Below are positions 1-6,278 of a stretch of DNA of 12,524 nt, piece after piece. The position numbers and the translations under genes are program-made. Numbering within the stretch: the stretch's first letter is position 1; each line of letters opens with the position of its first letter. The DNA lies in contig JANDJZ010001148.1 of the NCBI GenBank assembly GCA_027943245.1, forward strand, positions 1 through 12,524, given 5' to 3'. The notes beneath the pieces are model-generated. The model was not told where the DNA came from. It made no database searches and worked only from the letters and a program-made list of their open reading frames with translations. Source of the stretch: Acanthamoeba sp. SK_2022b (lineage: Eukaryota; Discosea; Longamoebia; Acanthamoebidae).

Positions 1-507
1 CAGCAGCTGATCTGCGAATGGGACCGCCGCGAGAAGCCGCGCCCGCTGACCGAGGAGCAGTTGCAGCGCGTGGCCGAACAAATGCCCCGCAAGAGCCGGG
101 GCCGGCTCGACCTGGTGGGCGCCCGCGTGGCCGAGGGCCGTTGGCACATGGAGCGCCGCATGGAGATCCTGCGCGGCCTGCCGCAGTACGCCCGCCTGGT
201 GGACGCGCACGCCGGGTTCCTGCCCTGGGTGCTGGCGCAGGGCATCAAGGACGCCCGCGCCAAGCTGACCGACGTGCTGCTGTGGTGGTGCGATAGCAAG
301 TGCCCTGGCTGCGGAGGTCTCAAGCTGGGCGAGATGGCTGTCTGTGAGATCTGCAAGGGCTTCGGCACTCGCGAGGTGCCGCACGAAGCCGAGGGCCAGC
401 TGATCTCCGAGCACATAGCCACCCATGTGGACCGCGCACGCTCGGGCACCATCGCCGCGCTTAAGCGCATAAAGGGGCTGAAGGTGGTTGCAGCCGGGAA
501 AGGGTGA
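1..507 (+). CDS. Q-like phage late antiterminator, zinc-finger protein (5' end outside window)
   Basis: The frame is open from base 1, so the true start lies upstream and only the last 168 codons are seen. The C-terminal half carries a DnaJ-like zinc cluster: Cys codons at 301 and 310 (CPGCGG), then at 343 and 352 (CEICKGFG), with another Cys at 289. It is followed by a basic helical tail. Paired CxxCxG motifs in a small phage protein are typical of the lambda Q-type antitermination family, which loads onto RNA polymerase paused at the late promoter. The context agrees: a promoter overlaps the last codons and a terminator lies about 125 bases beyond it, as for lambda pR' and tR'. Motif and context support the call, but no family-wide alignment was possible. 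A generic zinc-ribbon phage protein is the alternative. Confidence 0.6.
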   Translation, partial: QQLICEWDRREKPRPLTEEQLQRVAEQMPRKSRGRLDLVGARVAEGRWHMERRMEILRGLPQYARLVDAHAGFLPWVLAQGIKDARAKLTDVLLWWCDSKCPGCGGLKLGEMAVCEICKGFGTREVPHEAEGQLISEHIATHVDRARSGTIAALKRIKGLKVVAAGKG

Positions 508-515
508 TGTATACT
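488..515 (+). promoter_or_regulatory. Candidate late promoter (pR'-like)
   Basis: A -35 box TTGCAG (488-493) and a -10 box TATACT (510-515) are separated by 16 bases, a good sigma70 match. The promoter overlaps the stop region of the Q-like gene, which is where Q-dependent late promoters sit. Transcription would begin near 521-523. A Q-binding element would be expected between or beside the two boxes but cannot be recognised by eye. Confidence 0.55.
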
Positions 516-521
516 GCGTAC

Positions 522-661
522 CTAGAGCGCAGGCGCAAATAAACCGCCTTTCTCCCATCGGCAACGTCCCCAGGCGGTGAGTCTGGCAAGACATGAAAGC
601 GATGGAAATTCGCGCTCAAATGAAAAGCTCGCCAGCTCTGAAGCCTGCGGGCTTTCTTTTT
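522..661 (+). ncRNA. Predicted short terminated late-leader transcript (6S/pR'-tR'-like)
   Basis: The promoter at 488-515 and the terminator at 641-661 would define an RNA of about 140 nt. Near its 5' end ACCGCC (543-548) can pair with GGCGGT (573-578). In lambda, the pR' promoter constitutively makes a short terminated RNA unless Q modifies the polymerase, and this segment has the same logic. It is inferred from promoter and terminator position alone. It also overlaps a possible small ORF (593-745), so it may be a mRNA leader. Confidence 0.35.
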
Positions 662-745
662 GGTGAGAAATGTTCCGACAGGGCCGCGCTGTCCAACCCA
701 CATCTGAACGCCGCTCCGGCTGTCATGCCGGACGAGATGAGCTGA
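593..745 (+). CDS. Possible 50-aa ORF running through the leader terminator
   Basis: An ATG at 593 opens 50 codons to a TGA at 743-745. The product is mildly basic at the N-terminus, has no transmembrane segment and one Cys. There is no convincing Shine-Dalgarno sequence before 593 (GGCAAGAC is adjacent), and the reading frame passes straight through the hairpin and T-run at 641-661. It may be a chance ORF. It is listed because, if Q-like antitermination occurs, it is the first frame in the late transcript. No family recognised. Confidence 0.2.
   Translation: MKAMEIRAQMKSSPALKPAGFLFGEKCSDRAALSNPHLNAAPAVMPDEMS
641..661 (+). terminator. Intrinsic terminator (tR'-like)
   Basis: AAGCC (641-645) and GGCTT (650-654) form a 5-bp stem with a TGCG loop, followed by a T-rich run (655-661) interrupted by one C. 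The stem is short, so this is a moderate-strength terminator, as expected for a site overridden by an antiterminator. Confidence 0.55.
677..732 (+). repeat. Two small hairpins upstream of csbD
   Basis: GACAG (677-681) pairs with CTGTC (689-693) across a 7-base loop. TCCGGC (715-720) pairs perfectly with GCCGGA (727-732) across a 6-base loop. Both lie between the leader terminator and the CsbD gene and have no T-run. They could be RNA structures in the csbD leader or operator half-sites. Confidence 0.35.
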
Positions 746-808
746 TTAACCTAGGTCCCGGTGCTGCAAAGCTACCGTTTCAAAGCTCAACTCCCAAAGG
801 ACGTTTGT

Positions 809-988
809 ATGAACAAGGATCAAGTTAAGGGTGCGGTCAAGGATGCTGCTGGCAAGGTTCAGCAGAAGGCCGGCGAGCTGATTGACAGCCCTGAGCAACA
901 AGCCAAGGGCGTGGCCAAGCAGGTCGAGGGCAAGGCCCAGAAGAAAGCTGGCGACGTGAAGGAAGCGATCAAAGACGCGACCAAGTGA
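809..988 (+). CDS. CsbD-family general stress protein
   Basis: A 59-aa, Lys/Ala/Gln/Asp-rich protein beginning MNKDQVKGAVKDAAGKVQQ, with a second repeat unit (KGVAKQVEGKAQKKAGDVKEAIKDA). That is the full-length hallmark of the CsbD/YjbJ family, whose members are small cytosolic helical proteins induced by general stress and of unknown biochemical function. The start at 809 is set by AAAGGA (796-801), 7 bases upstream; an upstream in-frame start at 761 would bury this ribosome site and is not used. A terminator follows at once, so the gene is monocistronic. Its position downstream of the Q-like switch suggests cargo, but CsbD genes are also common on chromosomes. Confidence 0.9.
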   Translation: MNKDQVKGAVKDAAGKVQQKAGELIDSPEQQAKGVAKQVEGKAQKKAGDVKEAIKDATK

Positions 989-1006
989 TCTTCGTCAGGC
1001 TGAAAA

Positions 1007-1045
1007 AAAGCCCGCTCGGTTCGCCAGCGGGCTTTGGTGTTTTTA
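1007..1045 (+). terminator. Intrinsic terminator after csbD
   Basis: A 10-bp perfect stem, AAAGCCCGCT (1007-1016) with AGCGGGCTTT (1026-1035), has a 9-base loop, and a T-rich stretch follows at 1038-1045. It matches the terminator at 2364-2392 at 26 of 29 positions. Confidence 0.85.
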
Positions 1046-1134
1046 TTTGCATCCGCTATTGGGGGCATCCCGCATCCATTGCTGCGATCTGAGGTCTATT
1101 CTCTCCATCTTACAAACCAAGGATGGGAGGATTT

Positions 1135-2076
1135 ATGCAGAGAGCTGTTTTAGCTATCGGTCTGTCTCTACTGTTGAGCGCTTGCGCGATAGTGAATAAA
1201 GAGAGGCCTGGAGTCTACTGGTGCAATGAGCCGTTCCTTAGGACGGATCAAGTACAGTTTGAAAAAGATGAGCTTAGCGCTGCTCGTAACGGCTACATGT
1301 ACGTCACAGCGGCAGCGTTAGCTTTACAAGGTGATAAATTGGAAGATAAGGCTCATTGGATTGAAACTCCGAAGCGGCTGGTTCCAATTAAACCGGATCC
1401 GATATACGGTGAAGATGGATTTCAGGCGAGAGCTTTTTTGCTTCACAGATCACCTGGCTCCCAGGAGATCGAAGCACTGGTCATCGCTTTCACAGGGTCG
1501 CAGTTCGATGATTTCTGGAAAGACTGGGTGGTTACTAACTTCATCGGCTCGACATCTCAATATGCGCAGGCGAGAGAACTGTTCCGAAAAATTGCTTCAG
1601 AGCATCCTGACGTTCCGAAACGAATTCTCACTGGGTTCTCCTTAGGAGGGGCGCTTGCATCGCATGTTGCGTTGCACCCAGATACATCAAAATCAGTGGA
1701 TGAGGTCTGGGCTTTTAATCCAAGCGGTCGAATTTTTGATGTGCGCAGTGATGAAGACAAGAGAAAAACTGCATCCGAGCGAGATTCGCGATTTTGGCTT
1801 GTTGCCAACTATGCTGAAGGTATACGTTACACAAGAACCAATTTTCTGAGCTGGGTTTCTGGGGTTGATTGGATTCCTGCTCCGAAAAATCAATTCGTGA
1901 ATAGAATTGAGCTTGTCAAGACAAACCCTATTCAAGGACATTACAGGTATATACTTTTTCGCGATCTCATCTTTGCTGCGGAACAAGATAGCCGAATTCG
2001 CGGTGTCTCAGAAGCCCAAAACGAGCCACTTGAGATTTTGAGGCAAACCAGCTTCGCTGCATGTTCCAAAGGTTGA
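1135..2076 (+). CDS. Lipase-like alpha/beta-hydrolase lipoprotein
   Basis: A 313-aa protein with a bacterial lipoprotein signal: hydrophobic residues 5-14 and lipobox LSAC with lipidated Cys17. The nucleophile elbow GFSLGG puts Ser169 in a GxSxG motif. Asp245 (GVDWIP) and His269 (GHYRY) come in the right order and spacing for a Lipase class 3-type triad, though they are assigned by eye. It should act on ester bonds at the cell envelope; substrate unknown. The start at 1135 follows GGGAGG (1125-1130). An ATG at 1123 is in frame, but it overlaps that ribosome site and would lengthen the n-region. G+C is visibly lower than in flanking phage genes, and the gene stands alone between two related terminators, which points to a transferred cargo (moron) gene. 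A surface phospholipase or esterase is the main functional alternative. Confidence 0.8.
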   Translation: MQRAVLAIGLSLLLSACAIVNKERPGVYWCNEPFLRTDQVQFEKDELSAARNGYMYVTAAALALQGDKLEDKAHWIETPKRLVPIKPDPIYGEDGFQARAFLLHRSPGSQEIEALVIAFTGSQFDDFWKDWVVTNFIGSTSQYAQARELFRKIASEHPDVPKRILTGFSLGGALASHVALHPDTSKSVDEVWAFNPSGRIFDVRSDEDKRKTASERDSRFWLVANYAEGIRYTRTNFLSWVSGVDWIPAPKNQFVNRIELVKTNPIQGHYRYILFRDLIFAAEQDSRIRGVSEAQNEPLEILRQTSFAACSKG

Positions 2077-2087
2077 GTCCATCCACG

Positions 2088-2118
2088 GAAGCTGCCGTCA
2101 GGTGGCTTCTGCTTTTTC
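2088..2118 (+). terminator. Intrinsic terminator after the lipase gene
   Basis: GAAGC (2088-2092) pairs with GCTTC (2105-2109), possibly with an inner CC/GG pairing, and a TTTTT run follows at 2113-2117. It lies 11 bases after the lipase stop codon. Confidence 0.5.
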
Positions 2119-2130
2119 CTGATCACCGCT

Positions 2131-2167
2131 AGAGCCCATTCCGCAAGGTGCGATGGAATGGCGCTCT
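2131..2167. repeat. Long inverted repeat (12-bp stem with one bulge)
   Basis: AGAGC plus CCATTCC (2131-2142) pair with GGAATGG (2155-2161) and GCTCT (2163-2167). The only imperfection is the unpaired C2162, and the loop is 12 bases. There is no T-run, so it is not a terminator. It lies 38 bases before the start of the 38-codon ORF, so it could be a structured 5' leader or a protein-binding palindrome. Confidence 0.6.
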
Positions 2168-2205
2168 TCAATGCAATAAAAGCTGATTGCCTGAAGGGTG
2201 ACTCT

Positions 2206-2322
2206 ATGCAAGAGGATCTGGGTGGTGCCGAAGGCCGATACGACGGTCTGCTTGAGTTCGAATTCCTGCTCCACGAACTACACATCGGCGTCACTGCCCA
2301 ACACTCCGATGACTGCGCGTAG
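2206..2322 (+). CDS. 38-aa acidic small protein candidate
   Basis: An ATG at 2206 with GAAGGG (2193-2198) 7 bases upstream opens 38 codons, ending at TAG (2320-2322). The product is strongly acidic, with a Leu/Phe/Glu/His-rich middle (LLEFEFLLHELH) that could form an amphipathic helix, and has one Cys near the end. It has its own structured leader (2131-2167) and a strong terminator (2362-2395), so it looks like a free-standing transcription unit. No family recognised. The ribosome site and the boundaries favour a real gene, but length alone proves nothing. Confidence 0.4.
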   Translation: MQEDLGGAEGRYDGLLEFEFLLHELHIGVTAQHSDDCA

Positions 2323-2361
2323 CAGCTTCGGTAAGCAAAATATGGAAAGACACGCCCAAAG

Positions 2362-2395
2362 AAAAAGCCCGCCAGGTTCGCTAGCGGGCTTTTTT
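2362..2395. terminator. Strong bidirectional terminator
   Basis: An 11-bp perfect stem, AAAAAGCCCGC (2362-2372) with GCGGGCTTTTT (2384-2394), has an 11-base loop and T-tracts on both strands. It serves the small ORF from the left and the minus-strand secreted-protein gene (2428-3303) from the right. It is a near copy of the terminator at 1007-1035. Confidence 0.9.
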
Positions 2396-2427
2396 CTCTT
2401 TGTAATTTAGCGGATTTTTATTTCATG

Positions 2428-3303
2428 CTATCGGAAGTCGAAGGTATGCCCTCCGTGTACACCTAGGTCACTGCAGCGATATTTTTTACCTGGATTAGCT
2501 GGGTCTTCCGGAGCTGCACATATACCTTGAATATCTCGGAAGATGCGATATGGAATGGTGGCGGTATCTTTTGAACTGCTGTAGTAAATTCGTCCTGAGA
2601 GCATGGCGCGCTCATCTACTTTCAGATCTATTATTTCATATCTGTCCAAGTTGTGACCTAGTATGGGAAGATTTAGAGTGCAATTAACATTCCCATAGGA
2701 AGAAAAAGAATCTCCAGTTCTTTGGATTTTTCCTGAGTATTGACAGGAGTTTCCATTTTCAAAATTCTCTGACATCTTGAAGTCAGTATTTTTTGCCTCT
2801 ATTGTCGCGACTGTGTTGAGACCGGTTCTTAGGAATCTGTCGTAAGTAAAGTATTCGAAATGATTGTTTATTCTCTTTAGGTGATCTTCATACTGAAAGC
2901 GGGTAAATGGCTGCGGTTTCTCTCCAGGTAAAGTAATTGTTCCTGAGGTCGGGTTATCAAAATCTATGACTACACGGCCAATTACCTTTGCTGTTTCTCC
3001 GTCGCGAGCAGCACCTCCCATTGCTCTTCCATTTTTGAATTCTGTGAGCTCTCCAGAAAAAGTTATGCCGTCTTCCATTTTGCCGCTGGCTTGCAAAAAC
3101 ATTGATGAACCGTCTGGGCGATAACCAAAGTACGTGATTATCATGTATTGTCCGCCTTGTCGGTCCAGCTGTATACCTCTGCCGGGCTTCCCGTTAAGTT
3201 CCGAACCAATAAACCACATGCCTTGTTGAGGAAGAATAGCGTACGCCGGCAATGCTAGCAGCTGCGCGATAATAAAGGCTATTAGTGCTCTATATTTATT
3301 CAT
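2428..3303 (-). CDS. Secreted/periplasmic protein of unknown function
   Basis: A 291-aa protein with a clear Sec signal: Lys3/Arg5, hydrophobic residues 6-18, and predicted cleavage after AYA (20-22). The mature protein opens with GMWFIGSELNGKPGRG and YFGYRPDGSSMFLQASG, a beta-rich pattern that I recall from exported hypothetical proteins of Burkholderiales; this is not verified. Four Cys residues (NSCQY, NVNCT, GICAA, YRCSD) could make two disulfides, as expected of a periplasmic or extracellular protein. There is no obvious Shine-Dalgarno sequence before the start; signal-peptide position supports the chosen ATG. The gene is visibly AT-rich beside its neighbours, runs against the phage late direction and ends at a strong shared terminator, all typical of a phage-borne cargo gene. 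Function unknown. Confidence 0.75.
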   Translation of the reverse strand: MNKYRALIAFIIAQLLALPAYAILPQQGMWFIGSELNGKPGRGIQLDRQGGQYMIITYFGYRPDGSSMFLQASGKMEDGITFSGELTEFKNGRAMGGAARDGETAKVIGRVVIDFDNPTSGTITLPGEKPQPFTRFQYEDHLKRINNHFEYFTYDRFLRTGLNTVATIEAKNTDFKMSENFENGNSCQYSGKIQRTGDSFSSYGNVNCTLNLPILGHNLDRYEIIDLKVDERAMLSGRIYYSSSKDTATIPYRIFRDIQGICAAPEDPANPGKKYRCSDLGVHGGHTFDFR

Positions 3304-3539
3304 AGTGTCTAATTAAATGATGTGTCGTATTAATTGGGTTGAAATATGTTTTTGCGGCAATCATTGTATCTGCATGTTAGGTGGTTTTTATTTGACAGAT
3401 TCAGCTGGAGTGTGCGCCAAGCCGGCGAAGGAGCACTAGGCGAAGGGACGTAGAAGTGAAGCTGGGTGTTGAACTTCATCCTCCTAAACTTCAACTGGCA
3501 CGCGAGGCCTGCGTGGCGGCAACCATCAAGGAGGTCGTG
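3304..3539. other. Intergenic stretch without a supported gene
   Basis: This stretch separates the divergent genes at 2428-3303 and 3540-3782. The left half is AT-rich and presumably holds the minus-strand promoter; TACAAT reads on the minus strand near 3364-3369, but I found no matching -35 box. On the plus strand TTGACA occurs near 3392 without a good -10 box. An in-frame GTG at 3456 could extend the next gene but lacks a ribosome site. Confidence 0.4.
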
Positions 3540-3782
3540 ATGCTCTACAACCACGAGAACGCAGCCGGAGCCACGGTCGTGGACATGGATTCCGGCAAGG
3601 TGCTCTCCAAGGTACTGGAGGTGAACACCCGGGCTGGCTGGGTCAAGGCGCATCACTACCCTCTGCGCCTGGACGCACAAGGGCGAGTCGCTGGCGAGCG
3701 CATTCGCTTCGGCTCGATCTACGCAATCCAGGGCTTGGAGTCGATGCCCTGCTTGTTCCACTGCTACGAGAGACTCGTCTGA
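3540..3782 (+). CDS. Phage-type hypothetical protein, 80 aa
   Basis: The ATG at 3540 is preceded by a near-perfect ribosome site AAGGAGG (3528-3534) 5 bases away, which fixes the start in preference to the in-frame GTG at 3456. The 80-aa product is a compact mixed protein (MLYNHENAAGATVVDMDSG...) with HH and CxxxHC elements near residues 40 and 72, no signal and no membrane segment. It ends 12 bases before the target duplication of the first IS copy, so the IS did not disrupt it. Codon use matches the high-GC phage genes. I do not recognise the family. Confidence 0.65.
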   Translation: MLYNHENAAGATVVDMDSGKVLSKVLEVNTRAGWVKAHHYPLRLDAQGRVAGERIRFGSIYAIQGLESMPCLFHCYERLV

Positions 3783-3794
3783 TTGCTGCCGATG

Positions 3795-3800
3795 GTTAGC
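3795..3800. repeat. Target-site duplication of IS copy A (left; right copy at 4878-4883)
   Basis: GTTAGC occurs at 3795-3800 directly before the left IS end and again at 4878-4883 directly after the right end. A 6-bp duplication fits IS481-family transposition. The right copy supplies a stop codon on both strands: TAG for the transposase and TAA for the minus-strand gene. Confidence 0.9.
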
Positions 3801-4877
3801 TGTCGCATCCCGGACGATTGCATAGACTCTAAACGCTATCCACTCTTCATGGCCCGAGCCGTTCTAAAGGAGTTGATAGAGTCCTTGCAATCCACCCAGG
3901 GAGTGAAGCCATGTTGATAGCCCTGCACAAGAACGCCCGCACCACGCCCGCCGTGCGTGCCGAGATCGCAGCCAGCGATGAACCAGCCAGCATCCTGGCC
4001 CAGCGCTTTGGGATCACTGAGCAGACGGTCTACAAGTGGAAGAAGCGCGATGTCTTTGCAGACCGCTCGCACACGGCCCATCGCCTGCAGACGGTGCTCA
4101 CGCCTGCGCAAGAGACCGTGGTGGTTCACTTGCGCCGTACCTTGCTGCTACCTTTGGATGACCTGCTGGCCGTGACACGGGAGTTCATCTGTCCCCATGT
4201 CTCGCGCTCCGGGCTGGACAGGTGCTTGCGCCGCCATGGAGCGGGCAACCTCAACGCCCTCAAGCCCCAGGAGCCTGCGGTAGCCCACAAGGCCTTCAAG
4301 AGCTACGAGCCAGGCTACGTGCACATGGACGTGAAGTACCTGCCCCAGATGCAGGATGAGAGCAGCCGGCGCTACCTATTCGTGGCCATCGACAGGGCCA
4401 CGCGTTGGGTGTTTGTGCAGCTCAAGTCCAAAAAGACCGCCGCCAGTGCACAGGCCTTCCTCAAGGCGTTGCACAAGGCCTGTCCGATCAGGATCAACAA
4501 GCTGTTGACCGACAACGGCAAAGAGTTCACGGACCGTCTGTTTGCCAGCAAGGAACGCGAACCCAGCGGCAACCATGAATTCGATCAACTGTGCCGGGAG
4601 TTGGGCATAGAGCACCGATTGACCAAGCCCAGGACGCCCAGAACCAACGGCATGGTGGAGCGGTTCAATGGACGCATTGCGGACGTTCTTAAGACCCACC
4701 GGTTCAACAGCCGCGAGGACATGGAGGAGACCTTGCTGCGCTATGTGGCCTTGTACAACCACCAGTTGCCGCAGTCAGCGCTCAAGAGCAGTACGCCGAT
4801 GCAGGCCATGAAAGATTGGTACCAGACCCACCCGCACCTGTTTCACAAGCGACCATATGATCGTACGGGATGCGACA
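3801..4877 (+). mobile_element. IS481-family insertion sequence, copy A (1077 bp)
   Basis: The ends are imperfect inverted repeats: left TGTCGCATCCCGGACGAT and the complement of the right end TGTCGCATCCCGTACGAT match at 17 of 18 positions. A 6-bp GTTAGC duplication flanks the element, and one DDE transposase ORF fills it. A second copy of identical length and orientation starts at 5202. I see two differences between the copies: A4432 against C5833, and T4690 against G6091. The insertion fell between convergent genes and damaged neither. Confidence 0.93.
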
Positions 4878-4882
4878 GTTAG
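3911..4882 (+). CDS. IS481-family DDE transposase, copy A
   Basis: A 323-aa transposase. An N-terminal helix-turn-helix spans about residues 26-46 (ILAQRFGITEQTVYKWKKR). The RNase H-like core carries the DDE residues Asp140 (HMDVKYL), Asp201 (LLTDNG) and Glu250 (NGMVERFNG); the extended Asp-Glu spacing comes from an insert around residues 210-225. AGGGAG (3898-3903) sits 7 bases before the ATG. The IS has no stop codon of its own in this frame: the last internal codons read through the right end, and termination uses TAG at 4880-4882, inside the target duplication. Residue 174 is Lys here and Asn in copy B. It looks full-length and potentially active. Confidence 0.93.
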   Translation: MLIALHKNARTTPAVRAEIAASDEPASILAQRFGITEQTVYKWKKRDVFADRSHTAHRLQTVLTPAQETVVVHLRRTLLLPLDDLLAVTREFICPHVSRSGLDRCLRRHGAGNLNALKPQEPAVAHKAFKSYEPGYVHMDVKYLPQMQDESSRRYLFVAIDRATRWVFVQLKSKKTAASAQAFLKALHKACPIRINKLLTDNGKEFTDRLFASKEREPSGNHEFDQLCRELGIEHRLTKPRTPRTNGMVERFNGRIADVLKTHRFNSREDMEETLLRYVALYNHQLPQSALKSSTPMQAMKDWYQTHPHLFHKRPYDRTGCDS

Positions 4883-5133
4883 CGGCTAAAGAGCTTGAGC
4901 ACTAGCGGGAGGTATAGAGCTGCGCCCAATAGTGCTGGCCCTCCACCAACTTTGGCAAAGCCAACGAATGTGCACAGTCCAGCGCCGGCAGCCAACGCGA
5001 GGACGATGATCCACGGAAGGTTGCTCATTCTCCCCAGACCTCTGGAGACTTTGGCTCTTGTCTCAAGTCGGGAGATTTGTTGCTCAAGTTCAAGCCTGTC
5101 CTTCTTCTGTCTGAGTTGTTCCATTTCATCCAT
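4879..5133 (-). CDS. Small coiled-coil, two-helix membrane protein
   Basis: An 84-aa protein. The start at 5133 is chosen because AAGGAG (complement of 5141-5146) lies 7 bases upstream; a start at 5163 would add ten residues without a ribosome site. Residues 1-34 are charged and heptad-like (MEQLRQKKDRLELEQQISRL). Two hydrophobic segments follow, about 39-60 and 64-81, with a short basic tail (KLFSR). Two helices plus charged ends resemble some holins or small phage membrane proteins, but the strand is opposite to the late genes, so lysis is only a guess. The stop TAA lies in the duplicated GTTAGC of IS copy A, so the original end is preserved. It is now enclosed by two IS copies. Confidence 0.65.
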   Translation of the reverse strand: MDEMEQLRQKKDRLELEQQISRLETRAKVSRGLGRMSNLPWIIVLALAAGAGLCTFVGFAKVGGGPALLGAALYLPLVLKLFSR

Positions 5134-5195
5134 CTGATAGCTCCTTGCTGGATTGGGTGCCATTGCGCCTATGGCTCGGACTATATGAGCAACGA

Positions 5196-5201
5196 GGTAT
5201 G
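5196..5201. repeat. Target-site duplication of IS copy B (left; right copy at 6279-6284)
   Basis: GGTATG precedes the left end of copy B (5196-5201) and recurs right after its right end (6279-6284). It differs from GTTAGC around copy A, so the two copies were separate insertions. Confidence 0.92.
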
Positions 5202-6278
5202 TGTCGCATCCCGGACGATTGCATAGACTCTAAACGCTATCCACTCTTCATGGCCCGAGCCGTTCTAAAGGAGTTGATAGAGTCCTTGCAATCCACCCAG
5301 GGAGTGAAGCCATGTTGATAGCCCTGCACAAGAACGCCCGCACCACGCCCGCCGTGCGTGCCGAGATCGCAGCCAGCGATGAACCAGCCAGCATCCTGGC
5401 CCAGCGCTTTGGGATCACTGAGCAGACGGTCTACAAGTGGAAGAAGCGCGATGTCTTTGCAGACCGCTCGCACACGGCCCATCGCCTGCAGACGGTGCTC
5501 ACGCCTGCGCAAGAGACCGTGGTGGTTCACTTGCGCCGTACCTTGCTGCTACCTTTGGATGACCTGCTGGCCGTGACACGGGAGTTCATCTGTCCCCATG
5601 TCTCGCGCTCCGGGCTGGACAGGTGCTTGCGCCGCCATGGAGCGGGCAACCTCAACGCCCTCAAGCCCCAGGAGCCTGCGGTAGCCCACAAGGCCTTCAA
5701 GAGCTACGAGCCAGGCTACGTGCACATGGACGTGAAGTACCTGCCCCAGATGCAGGATGAGAGCAGCCGGCGCTACCTATTCGTGGCCATCGACAGGGCC
5801 ACGCGTTGGGTGTTTGTGCAGCTCAAGTCCAACAAGACCGCCGCCAGTGCACAGGCCTTCCTCAAGGCGTTGCACAAGGCCTGTCCGATCAGGATCAACA
5901 AGCTGTTGACCGACAACGGCAAAGAGTTCACGGACCGTCTGTTTGCCAGCAAGGAACGCGAACCCAGCGGCAACCATGAATTCGATCAACTGTGCCGGGA
6001 GTTGGGCATAGAGCACCGATTGACCAAGCCCAGGACGCCCAGAACCAACGGCATGGTGGAGCGGTTCAATGGACGCATTGCGGACGTTCTGAAGACCCAC
6101 CGGTTCAACAGCCGCGAGGACATGGAGGAGACCTTGCTGCGCTATGTGGCCTTGTACAACCACCAGTTGCCGCAGTCAGCGCTCAAGAGCAGTACGCCGA
6201 TGCAGGCCATGAAAGATTGGTACCAGACCCACCCGCACCTGTTTCACAAGCGACCATATGATCGTACGGGATGCGACA
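5202..6278 (+). mobile_element. IS481-family insertion sequence, copy B (1077 bp)
   Basis: The same length, orientation and terminal repeats as the copy at 3801-4877, with two visible base differences and its own 6-bp duplication. It landed in the translation-initiation region of the HNH gene. The original Shine-Dalgarno GAGG (5194-5197) stays on the left, while the start codon at 6288 is on the right. Confidence 0.93.

Noticed and set aside
3456..3539. GTG start extending the 80-aa phage gene by 28 codons
   Set aside because: There is no ribosome site before 3456, while AAGGAGG sits at ideal spacing before ATG 3540.
4376..4762. 128-codon antisense frames inside both transposase genes
   Set aside because: They are mirrored in the two IS copies only because the DNA is duplicated, lack ribosome sites and oppose a clear DDE transposase.
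3801..6278. Composite transposon made of two IS481 copies
   Set aside because: Each copy has its own matched target duplication, and the outer flanks (GTTAGC, GGTATG) differ, so the pair did not move as one unit.
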